A DNA stretch of 64,000 nucleotides from Spirosoma taeanense (GCF_013127955.1 NZ_CP053435.1:1488001-1552000), one strand, 5' to 3'. Shown: positions 8,364 through 17,162, numbered from the stretch's first letter. A program made the numbers and translations. The notes: a model not told the origin generated them from the sequence alone.

Positions 8364-9710
8364 TTAAATGCGAAACGGATTTGTGCCTACGGCAAAGACA
8401 ATTTCTTCTAGGCTTTGCATGCGGTCGTTTTGTAACTGAGCGAACTGGATCTGGCTGTTTTTATACGAGTCGAAAAAGTCCAGAAATTCCACGACGTCAA
8501 TATTTTGTTTTTTATAGTTCATTGTTACGCCCTGAATCAGCCGTCCGAAATCATTATTGAATCGCTGGTCGAAGGCCCGGTAAAGTTGTTCTGTCTGCTG
8601 AGCTTTGACGTATGCTCGCTGCACATCGCTATCCACCTGAAGGGTGTAGGCGCTTAGCGCCTGCTGGCTGCTTTGCGTACGAATGGTGGCAGCCTGAATG
8701 TTGCCCTGGTTTTTATTCAGTACGGGTAATGAAATCCCAATGCCAACACCAATGTAATTCGGGATGTACCCGGCATTTCGGTCGTATGTTCCCTGTACGG
8801 TCAAATCGGGTACCGCAAGGGCTTTTTGCAGCGTCACGTTCTGTTGCTCCTGCTTGACCACGTCGCGGTACGTTTTCAGGTCAAACCGGTGCTGTTCGGC
8901 CAATTGATATAGATTAGATAAAGCCAGGCTGCTCACTACAAACTGGTCAGGAGCCCCGGAAGGCAGCAATGGCTGAATGGTTACGGTGGGACTGGCGTTG
9001 AGCAGCACGGTCAAATCGCCCTGATCATCGGTGATTCGGTGGAGAATCTGCTGGCGCTCGGTCGTAAGGTTGAAGAGGTAGGCTTTCAGCCGACTCAGGT
9101 CCTTTAACGGAACATTACCTTTATCAAACTGTTGCTGATACAGGTTAACAGTCTGCTGAAGCGTAGTTATCTCCTCATTGTAAATCCCCAGCGACTGTCG
9201 GTCGTAAAACAGATTGTAAAAAGTAGTGTGGAGCTGATAGGTTAACGTACGGATCAGGTCATAAAAGCGATCGGTCGCCAGTTCCGTGCCTGTTCTGGCA
9301 ATAGCTAACTGTTTATTACGCTTACCCGCCAGCCGGATCAGTTGCTGCACCTGAACGACTTGTTCGGAGTTGGTTTGCTTGAACGGCAGTGTTTCGTGCG
9401 TCTGGGCATTGTAAGGCATCGTCTCGATGTAGAGTGTCGGGTTAATACGTAACTGCGCCTGCAGTTCGTAGGCCTGATTCTCGCGGATACCAGACTGAGC
9501 CGCCAGCAATGTCAGGTTGCGATTTTTAAACAGTTCATCGGCCTGGGGTAACGTAATCCGCAGTGTATCGCTAACGGCCGAAATCGGCAAGGCCTGATTT
9601 GATACGGGCATCTGCGCCGAGGAGCTGGTAGCTGAAGCCGCGACTAGGCCAATGACAAAAAGCCAGCTTAGCAAGGTTGAGAAAAACGATGAGCGCAGTA
9701 GGTGATGCAT
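8364..9710 (-). CDS. TolC family outer membrane efflux protein
   Basis: 448 residues with a cleavable signal peptide (LLSWLFVIGLVAASATSSSAQ). Two internally repeated OEP halves with long heptad helices are visible: QSGIRENQAYELQAQLRINP and, in the second half, EQEQQNVTLQKALAVPDLTV-type sequence with GIGISLPVLNKNQGNIQAA, a strong family signature. It forms the outer membrane exit duct for the adaptor encoded immediately downstream. Substrate class (metal or drug) cannot be told, because the pump is missing. Confidence 0.9.
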   Translation of the reverse strand: MHHLLRSSFFSTLLSWLFVIGLVAASATSSSAQMPVSNQALPISAVSDTLRITLPQADELFKNRNLTLLAAQSGIRENQAYELQAQLRINPTLYIETMPYNAQTHETLPFKQTNSEQVVQVQQLIRLAGKRNKQLAIARTGTELATDRFYDLIRTLTYQLHTTFYNLFYDRQSLGIYNEEITTLQQTVNLYQQQFDKGNVPLKDLSRLKAYLFNLTTERQQILHRITDDQGDLTVLLNASPTVTIQPLLPSGAPDQFVVSSLALSNLYQLAEQHRFDLKTYRDVVKQEQQNVTLQKALAVPDLTVQGTYDRNAGYIPNYIGVGIGISLPVLNKNQGNIQAATIRTQSSQQALSAYTLQVDSDVQRAYVKAQQTEQLYRAFDQRFNNDFGRLIQGVTMNYKKQNIDVVEFLDFFDSYKNSQIQFAQLQNDRMQSLEEIVFAVGTNPFRI

Positions 9711-9812
9711 ACTACAGGTGGATATTCTGCCCGGTTCGGCTACAAAACTCTACCCCGTTGATTAAACCCCCCTTAAACGCGAATTAAAAGGCTGTTAAAC
9801 TGCCTTAAATGC

Positions 9813-9843
9813 GCAAGCCCCACCGGGTTGCGGTGGGGCTTGC
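9813..9843. terminator. Hairpin terminator
   Basis: 12-bp perfect stem GCAAGCCCCACC / GGTGGGGCTTGC with a 7-nt loop, between tolC and the YtxH gene at 9880. It lies 37 bp after the YtxH stop on the minus strand. Confidence 0.7.
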
Positions 9844-9879
9844 TTTCATATCCGTTGAGTAAATCAGGTACTTTTTGTC

Positions 9880-10254
9880 TTAGTTAACTTTGAACGAATC
9901 TTTCGAATTTTCAATGCCGCTTTCAGCATTGTTCGCCAGTTCGTCTACTTTATCATTATACTGCGACTTTGTGTTGTCTTTGTCTTTCTGCAGGGCTTCC
10001 TGTGCCTGTCCTTTATACTGATTGAACTGGTCTTTAGCTTTATCAGCGTATTCGTTCACCTGAGTTTTCGCCTGCTCGTAGCCGGTTTTAACCTGAGCTA
10101 CCCCTTTTTCCCACTGATCTTTTAAATCGTCTGAACGCTTATTCGCTTCTTCAACGAGTTTATCACGTGTTTCTTTACCACTACGAGGAGCCGTCAGAAT
10201 TCCGATAACAACCCCTGTAATAATACCCGTCAGAAAATCTCTTGTACTTCTCAT
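9880..10254 (-). CDS. YtxH domain protein (long form)
   Basis: 124 residues. The YtxH signature is an N-terminal glycine-rich membrane segment followed by PRSGKETRDKL: here FLTGIITGVVIGILTAPRSGKETRDKL. The remainder is a charged, helix-forming repeat region (DQWEKGVAQVKTGYEQAKTQ, DKAKDQFNQYKGQAQEALQK) reminiscent of LEA-type desiccation proteins. YtxH of Bacillus belongs to the general stress regulon. It lies 32 bp downstream of a shorter YtxH gene and is probably co-transcribed from the sigma-54-like box at 10579-10595. Confidence 0.85.
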   Translation of the reverse strand: MRSTRDFLTGIITGVVIGILTAPRSGKETRDKLVEEANKRSDDLKDQWEKGVAQVKTGYEQAKTQVNEYADKAKDQFNQYKGQAQEALQKDKDNTKSQYNDKVDELANNAESGIENSKDSFKVN

Positions 10255-10286
10255 TGTTTTGTTCGTTTTAGGTGATTGGTGATCAA

Positions 10287-10538
10287 TTAATAGTTTGCTT
10301 TACGCTTTGCCTGATTCGCTGCATCCTGTGCTTTGCTGGCAGTCGTATCCACAAAATCATTGTATTGTGTCTTAATGCTTTCCAGACCAGCCTGTAATTG
10401 ATCCTGCAGGTCTTTAAAGAACGAATCCGATTCAGAGGAAATCCGCTTGCGGGTTTTCTTTCCACTTTCAGGAGCAAGCAGAACGCCGATGACCGCGCCT
10501 ACTGCCAAACCCACTAAAATTCCAGATAACGACTTCAT
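10287..10538 (-). CDS. YtxH domain protein (short form)
   Basis: 83 residues. N-terminal membrane segment LSGILVGLAVGAVIGVLLAPESGKKTRKRIS is a textbook YtxH start. The soluble tail is amphipathic and ends NQAKRKANY. It is a paralogue of the longer protein encoded next to it; the pair looks like a tandem duplication with a lengthened C-terminal repeat in the downstream copy. Function is not established for the family beyond stress induction in Firmicutes. Confidence 0.85.
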   Translation of the reverse strand: MKSLSGILVGLAVGAVIGVLLAPESGKKTRKRISSESDSFFKDLQDQLQAGLESIKTQYNDFVDTTASKAQDAANQAKRKANY

Positions 10539-10578
10539 GAGTTCTTGATTTAGTGCGTGATTGATTACGGCTTGCTTA

Positions 10579-10595
10579 TAGAAAATACTGTACCA
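10579..10595 (-). promoter_or_regulatory. Sigma-54-like box upstream of ytxH pair
   Basis: Minus-strand TGGTACAGTATTTTCTA. Compared with TGGCAYRNNNNTTGCW it has 14 of 16 positions, but the conserved G of the -12 GC is T. 13 of 17 bases are shared with the box in front of the Lmo0937-like gene (11286-11302). It starts 57 nt upstream of the ytxH ATG. Confidence 0.4.
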
Positions 10596-10890
10596 GAATG
10601 CTTAATTTTAGTTAACTTGTTATTTTCCAGTAAGTTAGCATTAGTGATAGATAATCTCATAAAAACCATTTATGAGGATTAATTTCCCCAACGCAGACCA
10701 ACAATTCCTCAACTAACTATTTGGATACATGAAAACAACTGGCTTTTACAGTAGACTAACAGCAGTTTTTTGACTGTTTCAACTGCCAGATTAACGCTGT
10801 TAGGTTATACCATTGCACCACCAGGTTGTTTGCTGAACAAACGGCCTAAGAACCTAGAGCTATGATTCGGAATTAAAGGGGGATATAATG

Positions 10891-10924
10891 AAAAAATCCC
10901 TGCGCTCAACTTGGCGCAGGGATT
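10891..10924 (-). terminator. Rho-independent terminator (minus strand)
   Basis: Stem AATCCCTGCGC (10895-10905) with GCGCAGGGATT (10914-10924), loop 8 nt. On the minus strand it is followed by T6. It lies about 150 nt after the stop of the Lmo0937-like gene, leaving a long 3' UTR. Confidence 0.8.
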
Positions 10925-11073
10925 CCGTACCCACCGTAACTTGTACTTAACCTAAAATGAAACCACCTAAACCTAAACGTACCACTTTGTTAGGAATGTC
11001 GTATATGTGGTGAGCCGGGTATCCGGAAAGCTCCGGGGTGTCGGCTGCGTTATTCGTAAATCTGGTCACCCGC

Positions 11074-11235
11074 CTACACCCCGCGTCCCTGAATCAGACG
11101 CAGAACAATCGCTATAATCGCAATTACCAGCAGCACGTGGATAAGGCTGCCCAGTCCAAAGCTGTTGAAGCCAAGGAAGCCTAAAAGCCAAATGATAATT
11201 AGGATCACAGCAATTGTATACAGCAGGTTTCCCAT
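11074..11235 (-). CDS. Lmo0937 family small membrane protein
   Basis: 53 residues, found by translating the minus strand from ATG at 11233-11235 to TAG at 11074-11076. It starts MGNLLYTIAVILIIIWLLGF, then a Gly/Phe/Asn turn (LGFNSFGLGSLIH), then a second hydrophobic helix (VLLVIAIIAIVLRLIQ). This two-helix hairpin around a GFN/GLGSLIH motif is characteristic of the Lmo0937 family, whose Listeria founder is under SigB control. The biochemical role is unknown. It is transcribed alone, with a sigma-54-like box 51-67 nt upstream. Confidence 0.85.
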   Translation of the reverse strand: MGNLLYTIAVILIIIWLLGFLGFNSFGLGSLIHVLLVIAIIAIVLRLIQGRGV

Positions 11236-11715
11236 AACGTTTGTGAGTAAATCAGAATAACTTATCTCGCATCTGTCTTTCTAAGTAGAAAAAGTTGTGC
11301 CAAAGGTTGGTAACTCCTCTAAAAAGAACCTTTGTGGCCGGTATACGCTTGGAAATGAGGTTTAAATCAGTAACCTTGTTTTTAAGAACTAATAAAATCC
11401 ACAGACTTTATAAATTATAAAGTGTAGAGTTTTTTCCACAGGTTGGTGAATAAACGTGGAAAAAAGACGCGTTCAAGCTACTGGCTCTCCTCAAACCGGA
11501 AAGGAAGTACAAAGAATGTATATACAGTTTAACGACTTAACTGATTCGTTGTTTGGCTTTTACTCTACAAAAAGGCTCATTTCAGCAGTTTACGTGCAGA
11601 TTCGGCATTATATTTTATAGTAATACGCTATAAAGTTAAACAAGTAGAAATACTTCCGACCGTGGTAGGGACGATAACAGGCATTAACGCGGAGCAGCAA
11701 TTCAGACCGGCCGTA
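11236..11715. other. Divergent intergenic region
   Basis: 480 bp between the Lmo0937-like gene (minus) and a response regulator (plus). It contains the sigma-54-like box at 11286-11302. A near-palindrome ACTTTATAAATTATAAAGT lies around 11405-11423. The AT-rich stretch at 11600-11650 probably includes the regulator's promoter. No other coding potential seen. Confidence 0.5.
11286..11302 (-). promoter_or_regulatory. Sigma-54-like box upstream of Lmo0937-like gene
   Basis: Minus-strand TGGCACAACTTTTTCTA: 15 of 16 positions of TGGCAYRNNNNTTGCW, with only the G of the -12 element replaced by T. It lies 51-67 nt upstream of the ATG and 414 bp from the divergent regulator gene. Confidence 0.5.
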
Positions 11716-12084
11716 ATGAATACAGCACCAACTGTCAAGCGAGTATTAATTGTAGATGATGAAACAGATATTTGTCTGTTATTATCAGGATTGCTTCGGC
11801 GGTTAGGTTACCAGCCAACCTGCGCGCACTTTATTGAGGAAGGACGGCAATGTCTGAATACGCAGCATTTTGATGCTGTCTTTCTGGACCTGAATTTGCC
11901 CGATGGATTGGGCTTTGACCTTCTGCCTTACATCAAGCAGGACCAGGCTGAAGCTAAAGTTATTATGATCAGCGCATTTGATGGGCAGGCAGAACGGCGT
12001 CGGGCCACCGAACAGGGAGCAGACTTCTTTATAGGGAAACCATTTACCCGTCGTTCGGTGGAGCAGGCTTTGCAAACCATTTAG
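11716..12084 (+). CDS. Response regulator receiver protein
   Basis: 122 residues from ATG 11716; the GTG at 11662 would add an unstructured leader. Receiver domain with DDE pocket (VLIVDDETDI), acceptor Asp in VFLDLNLPDG, Ser in VIMISAFD and Lys in DFFIGKPFTRR. There is no output domain. It is followed 98 bp later by an NtrC-type activator whose receiver begins similarly (ILIVDDNNDICLLL), so both may be served by one kinase, plausibly the REC-PAS-kinase at 15613. Confidence 0.88.
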   Translation: MNTAPTVKRVLIVDDETDICLLLSGLLRRLGYQPTCAHFIEEGRQCLNTQHFDAVFLDLNLPDGLGFDLLPYIKQDQAEAKVIMISAFDGQAERRRATEQGADFFIGKPFTRRSVEQALQTI

Positions 12085-12167
12085 GTTTGAGTAACTTTGT
12101 TTACGCGGCCAGTTTGACCTTACTTCTTTAAACGTACGTCATTTGTCTGGCTTAGGTTACTCAAACC
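12084..12167. repeat. 12-bp inverted repeat between response regulator and NtrC-type gene
   Basis: GGTTTGAGTAAC at 12084-12095 is repeated in inverse orientation as GTTACTCAAACC at 12156-12167, 60 bp apart. The left arm overlaps the stop of the regulator and the right arm ends 16 bp before the next ATG. It could fold as a long-loop hairpin in the mRNA or form a paired protein site. Confidence 0.55.
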
Positions 12168-12182
12168 GGCTGCATCTGCTTC

Positions 12183-13649
12183 ATGGAAAAGATTTTAATC
12201 GTTGACGATAATAATGACATTTGCCTGCTTCTTGAACGATTTCTCAGCAAGCAGGGGTATAAAACTGCGTCTGTACAACGGGGAGAAGATGGTCTTGCGC
12301 TGATTCGGAAAGAATCATTCGAATTGGTTATCTGCGATTTCAAACTGCCCGATATTGATGGACTGGAAATGCTGCGCCGGATTAAGGTACTTAACCCATC
12401 TACGGCTGTTATTATCATTACCGGTTATTCAGATGTTCGGGTGGCCGTGCAGACGGTTAAGCACGGTGCCTACGATTACGTAACCAAACCGCTTTACCCA
12501 GACGAGATTCTCTACACCATCAAGGGTGCCCTGGAGCGCCGGAGTCAGTCCCTGCACCAGGTGGTAGAATCCACGGGCGCGGCTGCTCCTGCCAAAACTA
12601 CCGGAGCTAAATCGTCATCCAGTAAAACCATTCTGGCGCCCGATGGCAAACGGTTTATATTTGGTAAGAGCCGGGTAGCTGAACAACTCCAGAAACATAT
12701 TGATCTGATAGCCCCAACGGATATGTCGGTCATTATTACCGGCGAAACCGGAACGGGTAAGGAGTTTGTGGCCAATGCTATCCACGTTAGAAGCAAGCGG
12801 GCCGATAAGCCGTTTGTCGCTATTGACTGTGGCGCCCTGAGTAAAGAACTGGCAGGCAGCGAACTGTTCGGTCACGTCAAAGGAGCTTTTACCGGCGCAA
12901 TGGCTGATAAGGCCGGCAGCTTTGAGTTCGCTAACGGCGGCACTCTGTTTCTGGATGAGATTGGCAACCTGAGCTACGACAATCAGATTAAGCTGTTGCG
13001 GGTACTTCAGGAGCGTAAGATTCGCCGGATCGGTTCCAATCAGGATATTCCGGTTGATGTCCGCATTATTGTTGCTACAAATGAAGACCTGCGCGAATCG
13101 GTGCGCCAGGGCCGGTTCCGGGAAGACATTTACCACCGGATCGATGAGTTTGAGATTCATCTGTCGCCCCTGCGCGAGCGGAAAGCCGATATAATGATCT
13201 TTGCTGAACACTTCCTCGAACTGGCTAACCGGCAGTTAGAAAAAGATATCATTGGCTTTGAAGACGAAGCCAAAGAAAAACTAAAAGAGTATTTCTGGCA
13301 CGGTAATCTGCGGGAACTGCAAAATGTGGTGAAACGGGCCGTGCTGCTTACTCAAGGCGAATACATTGAAGCCGACGTATTACCACACGAAATTATTTCG
13401 CCCCAGTACCTGAGTGCAGATGATGCTAGCGGCTCAGTTCAGGTAAGTTACGACCCGGCCCGACCCGGTATTCCCGTCCTTAGCCAGTCGGCAGCCAATC
13501 TGAAATCAGTGTCGGAGAATGCCGAACGGGCCGCCATCCTGAAGGTGCTCGAAAAGACCGGCTACAACAAAACGAAGGCGGCTGAAGTGCTTAATATTGA
13601 CCGCAAGACGCTATACAACAAACTGAAAGCATACGACATTCATCTGTAA
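12183..13649 (+). CDS. Sigma-54-dependent response regulator (NtrC family)
   Basis: 488 residues in three parts. Receiver 1-115 with Asp52 (VICDFKLPDIDG). AAA+ domain 155-385 with Walker A GETGTGKE (187-194), the sigma-54 contact loop GAFTGA (234-239), Walker B GGTLFLDEIGNLS (252-264) and arginine fingers in FREDIYHRIDEFEI. Fis-type helix-turn-helix at the end (TGYNKTKAAEVLNIDRKTLYNKL). It should activate RpoN promoters when phosphorylated. Nearby sigma-54-like boxes at 10579, 11286 and 17321 are candidate targets. A terminator hairpin follows at 13674-13715. Confidence 0.95.
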   Translation: MEKILIVDDNNDICLLLERFLSKQGYKTASVQRGEDGLALIRKESFELVICDFKLPDIDGLEMLRRIKVLNPSTAVIIITGYSDVRVAVQTVKHGAYDYVTKPLYPDEILYTIKGALERRSQSLHQVVESTGAAAPAKTTGAKSSSSKTILAPDGKRFIFGKSRVAEQLQKHIDLIAPTDMSVIITGETGTGKEFVANAIHVRSKRADKPFVAIDCGALSKELAGSELFGHVKGAFTGAMADKAGSFEFANGGTLFLDEIGNLSYDNQIKLLRVLQERKIRRIGSNQDIPVDVRIIVATNEDLRESVRQGRFREDIYHRIDEFEIHLSPLRERKADIMIFAEHFLELANRQLEKDIIGFEDEAKEKLKEYFWHGNLRELQNVVKRAVLLTQGEYIEADVLPHEIISPQYLSADDASGSVQVSYDPARPGIPVLSQSAANLKSVSENAERAAILKVLEKTGYNKTKAAEVLNIDRKTLYNKLKAYDIHL

Positions 13650-13673
13650 GCTGCAGTAATGCAACAAAATACG

Positions 13674-13715
13674 AATCGGGTGTACGGTATCCTCTGGATA
13701 TATGTACACCCGATT
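13674..13715. terminator. Bidirectional terminator
   Basis: Perfect 12-bp arms AATCGGGTGTAC and GTACACCCGATT separated by 18 nt, in the 80-bp gap between the convergent stops of the NtrC-type gene and the beta-barrel gene. Confidence 0.7.
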
Positions 13716-13729
13716 TGCATTATCTCCGA

Positions 13730-14377
13730 TTAATTGAAGCTGAAACCTACGGATACCAGTCCGGTACTGTTCTTGGCGTTTCCGAGTAACGTGCGGGCAG
13801 GACCACTGTCGGCAATACGTTGCAGCCCCTGCTCATAGCGTGCGCCGATAAAGGCCTTGCCAAAATAAATGTTCAGACCACCCGCCAGACCGTAGTCAAC
13901 TTTGTTGAAGTTGTCACGATTGATTGCACTGGAACCGGTGCCAAAGTCGCCGTTTGAATTCACGTTTGAATTCAGCAAATAAGAGACGTAGGGACCGGCC
14001 TGTAATTCAACCGTTTCCCCTAATTTGAACGTCGCTAAAACAGGCAACTCTGCGTAATTAAGCTTGAATGTATTGCGGCCATTGATAAAGCCCAAAACGT
14101 TATAATCAGCAGCAGCCCCTTTGGTAATGTAAAGCAACTCCGGCTGAATGGCGAAAAATTCACCTAGTGGAGCCTGAGCAAATACACCAGCGTGGAAGCC
14201 GATTCGCTCGTTTTTATTGCTGGCGCCCTGTGTATCATAAAATAAGGAACTGGCACTCAAACCACCTTTCAGACCGGCCCGTACACGACCCTGCGCAAGA
14301 GTATCTGTAGAGGTTGCAACGAATGCACCAGCCGTTAACAGAGCTGCCGCAATTAAGGTTTTCATTGGTTGTTTCAT
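13730..14377 (-). CDS. Outer membrane beta-barrel (PorT-like) protein
   Basis: 215 residues with a signal peptide (LIAAALLTAGAFVATSTDTLAQ). The mature part alternates amphipathic strands typical of the Bacteroidota outer membrane beta-barrel family: RAGLKGGLSASSLFY, GFHAGVFAQAPLGEFFAIQPELLY, ELPVLATFKL, VELQAGPYVSYLL, GLAGGLNIYFGKAFIGARYEQGL, and a final SVGFSFN ending in Phe-Asn. Role unknown; it could be a structural or adhesion barrel. Transcribed alone. Confidence 0.85.
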   Translation of the reverse strand: MKQPMKTLIAAALLTAGAFVATSTDTLAQGRVRAGLKGGLSASSLFYDTQGASNKNERIGFHAGVFAQAPLGEFFAIQPELLYITKGAAADYNVLGFINGRNTFKLNYAELPVLATFKLGETVELQAGPYVSYLLNSNVNSNGDFGTGSSAINRDNFNKVDYGLAGGLNIYFGKAFIGARYEQGLQRIADSGPARTLLGNAKNSTGLVSVGFSFN

Positions 14378-15092
14378 AGCGTTGAATGTTGGATTAAACC
14401 CGGAAAATATCTCTGTTTGCTGGACTTACTGTAACAAATTCGTGCCAGAACACTGGCGATATAATAGAAACAGGCGCTGCCGACTGTGTACCAGCGTTTT
14501 TCGAGTAACTCAATTGATTTATTTACCCAGTCAATCATTATGTAAGTAGTCAAAAATTGCGGATTGATTTCCACATATTGAGGAATATCATTCAGGGTAA
14601 TTTTAACTTTTCTTAGGTACTACCTTTCTGGCTAGTCGGAGCGTAGGTGATGCACTGAACAAAACAAAGTTTAGTTGTAACGGCTCGCTTTCAGACAATC
14701 AACGGGCATCAATACACATCTGTCATTGTTTTGTCAGACCGAATTTCTTTTCAGTTGATTTAATCCGGTATGAAGTTCTGCTTATACGAGAAGCATACCG
14801 CCAGTAAAAATGACCTATTTATTAGATAGATATACAACTTATCGGACTTTCAAGTATGCATTTAAACAACTTCTGTAATAAACCAACAATTGTTGTTGTA
14901 ATGACCTTACAGGCAGTGTAGTTTCGGGCTTAATTGTTTAATTTTATCGTGACAATTGCTAAAAACAGCTCTGTAATTGAGTTTTGTGATTTGCAACTGG
15001 AGGCAAAGAATAACATACCATTTGGTAAGAATTGCCCAAAAATAACAACAGCCGTAACTTTTAAAGACCGTATGCACCGTAAGCTTACAGCC
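14378..15092. other. Divergent intergenic region
   Basis: About 715 bp between the beta-barrel gene (minus) and the response regulator (plus). The sequence is AT-rich, with poly-T/A runs and no convincing gene. A minus-strand frame at 14374-14574 has no protein character. Promoters for both flanking genes must lie here but I cannot place them securely. Confidence 0.45.
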
Positions 15093-15512
15093 ATGACTAT
15101 TTTAATTGCCGACGACGACACGGATGATCGCATGTTTCTGGAACAGGCCATGCGACAGAATGGCTATACCCAGACAATCCGGTTTGTTGAAGACGGTGAA
15201 GAGTTAATGGAGTATCTGCGTCGCGAAGGACGTTATGCCGAAACGAGTGCACCCTGGCCAAACCTGCTGATCCTGGATTTGAACATGCCCCGTAAAAACG
15301 GCTTTCAGGCACTGGAAGAAATTAAGGACGACCCGAAGCTTCGCCGGCTGCCTGTTGTAGTTATGACAACTTCCTCCGCCGACGAAGATGTGATTAAAAC
15401 CTATAACCTTGGGGTGAACTCGTTCGTAACGAAGCCTTTTAATTTCAATCGGCTGGTCGAAATGATTGGTGCTCTGAAAACCTATTGGATGGACACCGTA
15501 AAATTACCTTAA
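15093..15512 (+). CDS. Rcp1-like single-domain response regulator
   Basis: 139 residues from ATG 15093 (MTILIADDDTDD); ATG 15072 is a possible earlier start. Complete receiver domain: DDDTDD pocket, Asp62 in LILDLNMPRKNG, Thr in VVMTTSSADED, Lys in NSFVTKPFNF, and the tail KTYWMDTVKLP. This class typically pairs with phytochrome-like or PAS kinases encoded alongside. The next gene, 100 bp downstream on the same strand, is a REC-PAS-histidine kinase, so a phosphorelay with it is plausible. Confidence 0.9.
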   Translation: MTILIADDDTDDRMFLEQAMRQNGYTQTIRFVEDGEELMEYLRREGRYAETSAPWPNLLILDLNMPRKNGFQALEEIKDDPKLRRLPVVVMTTSSADEDVIKTYNLGVNSFVTKPFNFNRLVEMIGALKTYWMDTVKLP

Positions 15513-15612
15513 ACCTGACTGAGGAATAGCCAGCCGACTGGCCGATCCGATGGCAAACGGCTGTTCAACAGTCCAGATGCCCCGCTAGTATTATCACAAA
15601 CTACCTACTGTT

Positions 15613-17091
15613 ATGATTCCCGCTACTGCGACACTCAACGTAACTGAAAAAAAGAATACGATTCGCGTCCTGCTGGTTGAAGATGACGAGGACGATTATA
15701 TGCTGACCCGGGCATTGGTGTCGGCAAAGGAAAACGCCAATATTAAGCTCGACTGGGTAGATAGCTACGACCGCGCGCTGGAAGCCGTTCAACGTAACGA
15801 ACACGACGTCTATCTGGTTGATTACCGGCTGGGTCACCATACCGGTATCAATCTGATTCAGGAAGCCTTTCAGATTGGTTGCCGGTCGCCGATGATTCTG
15901 CTAACGGGGCAGGATGACCTGACCGTGGACCAGTCGGCCCTTGAGCTGGGCGCGGCTGATTATCTGGTAAAAGGTCGTATTGATGCGCAGCTTCTTGGAC
16001 GCAGTATCCGATATGCCCTTCGCCAGGCCAGCGTACTGGCTGAAGTTGCCGAAAAAGAGAACAAATACCGCTCTCTATTCGAGCGTTCAATCGACGCCAT
16101 CTTTGTTGCGGATAACCAGCTTCGTTTTCAGGATGCCAATCCGTCGGTAGAACGGCTGTTGGGATACAGCCGAAATGAACTGCGTAAACTAAACCCGGCC
16201 CGGCTATTCAGCGATCTGAATTATTTGCGGGAACTGCGCTTCAATGTTCGTGAATACGGCCAGATCAAAGATTTCGAGACGACGCTCATCAGCCAGAGTG
16301 GCCGCAAACGAATTTGCCTGATTTCCGTTTGGGCCGTTGAAGATGGGGCGGGGCGCACAGAATGGTATCAGGGTATTATTCGGGATATTACGGATCAGAA
16401 GCGGGCGCAGCAGGATTTAATCCTGGCTGAAAAACTGACGATGACCGGTAAAATCGCCCGCAGTATTGCCCACGAAGTCCGCAATCCGCTCACGAATCTC
16501 AGTCTGGCACTGGAGCAGCTAAAAGATGAACTGGCGACGGACGACGAGTGCGTAACGATGTTTACGGACATCATCGGACGTAACGTCGATCGGATTGGTC
16601 AGCTGATTACGGAAATGCTTAATTCGTCGAAGCCCCGTGAGCTGGAACGCAGACGGCAGGATTTCAACGAAGTAGTGAAAGCAACCGTTCAACTGGTGAG
16701 TGATCGCATCAAGCTAAAGCGAATGCGGCTCATTACCAGTTATTCAACCAGCGACTGCCATGCGCTGCTCGACCGGGAACAGGTAAAAACAGCGCTGCTG
16801 AACATCCTGGTCAACGCCGTTGAAGCAATGGAAGAGGGGAAGGGCGTATTGATTGTCCGGACAATATGCACCGAAGACAGCCGGGTTTGCGTTGAAGTAA
16901 CGGACAACGGCGGGGGGATCAGTGAAGCCGACCGGCAGCGGTTGTTTGATCCTTTCTTCACAGGTAAATCCGGCGGCATGGGGCTTGGCTTAACCGCCAC
17001 TCAAAATATTATTAATAGCCATAAGGGCTCCATCGAAGTAGAAAGTCAGGTAAACCAGGGAACCACATTCCGGCTTTATTTCCCTAAATAA
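15613..17091 (+). CDS. Hybrid sensor kinase: receiver-PAS-histidine kinase (NtrB/AtoS type)
   Basis: 492 residues. Receiver at 18-135 with Asp70 (VYLVDYRLGHHTG) and Lys in DYLVKGR. PAS domain at about 145-265 (FERSIDAIFVADNQLRFQDA, GIIRDITDQKRA). Kinase core 275-492 with H-box IARSIAHEVRNPLTNL (His287), N-box LNILVNAVEAM, G1 DNGGGIS and G2 GGMGLGLTATQNII. The HEVRNPL form is usual for kinases that phosphorylate NtrC-type regulators, and such a regulator sits 2 kb upstream. No membrane span, so the sensor is cytoplasmic. Confidence 0.92.
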   Translation: MIPATATLNVTEKKNTIRVLLVEDDEDDYMLTRALVSAKENANIKLDWVDSYDRALEAVQRNEHDVYLVDYRLGHHTGINLIQEAFQIGCRSPMILLTGQDDLTVDQSALELGAADYLVKGRIDAQLLGRSIRYALRQASVLAEVAEKENKYRSLFERSIDAIFVADNQLRFQDANPSVERLLGYSRNELRKLNPARLFSDLNYLRELRFNVREYGQIKDFETTLISQSGRKRICLISVWAVEDGAGRTEWYQGIIRDITDQKRAQQDLILAEKLTMTGKIARSIAHEVRNPLTNLSLALEQLKDELATDDECVTMFTDIIGRNVDRIGQLITEMLNSSKPRELERRRQDFNEVVKATVQLVSDRIKLKRMRLITSYSTSDCHALLDREQVKTALLNILVNAVEAMEEGKGVLIVRTICTEDSRVCVEVTDNGGGISEADRQRLFDPFFTGKSGGMGLGLTATQNIINSHKGSIEVESQVNQGTTFRLYFPK

Positions 17092-17136
17092 TCAACTTTT
17101 TGGAGTATAATCTGTCTTTCAGATAGGTAAAATCCC

Positions 17137-17162
17137 AAAGCAGCTTCGATGAGGCTGCTTTT
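17137..17162 (+). terminator. Rho-independent terminator after the sensor kinase
   Basis: Arms AAAGCAGC (17137-17144) and GCTGCTTT (17154-17161), 9-nt loop, followed by T residues. It lies 46 bp after the stop of the kinase gene. Confidence 0.75.

Larger units (their letters stand above)
10539..11073. other. Intergenic region between ytxH and the Lmo0937-like gene
   Basis: About 535 bp. It contains the ytxH sigma-54-like box (10579-10595), an imperfect hairpin around 10656-10678, the terminator at 10891-10924, and a 19-codon plus-strand frame at 10957-11013 (MKPPKPKRTTLLGMSYMW) that I cannot support as a gene. The part at 11010-11073 is GC-rich and may fold as the 3' end of the Lmo0937-like transcript. 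Confidence 0.5.

Noticed and set aside
10957..11013. 19-codon plus-strand frame MKPPKPKRTTLLGMSYMW
   Set aside because: Looks like a short leader or the remains of a gene start, but lacks a promoter or conservation I can see.
12615..13211. 198-residue minus-strand frame inside the NtrC-type gene
   Set aside because: Antisense to the conserved AAA+ domain, with no motif of its own.
14374..14574. 66-residue minus-strand frame before the beta-barrel gene
   Set aside because: No signal, no family resemblance, AT-rich intergenic composition, and overlaps the start region of the downstream gene.
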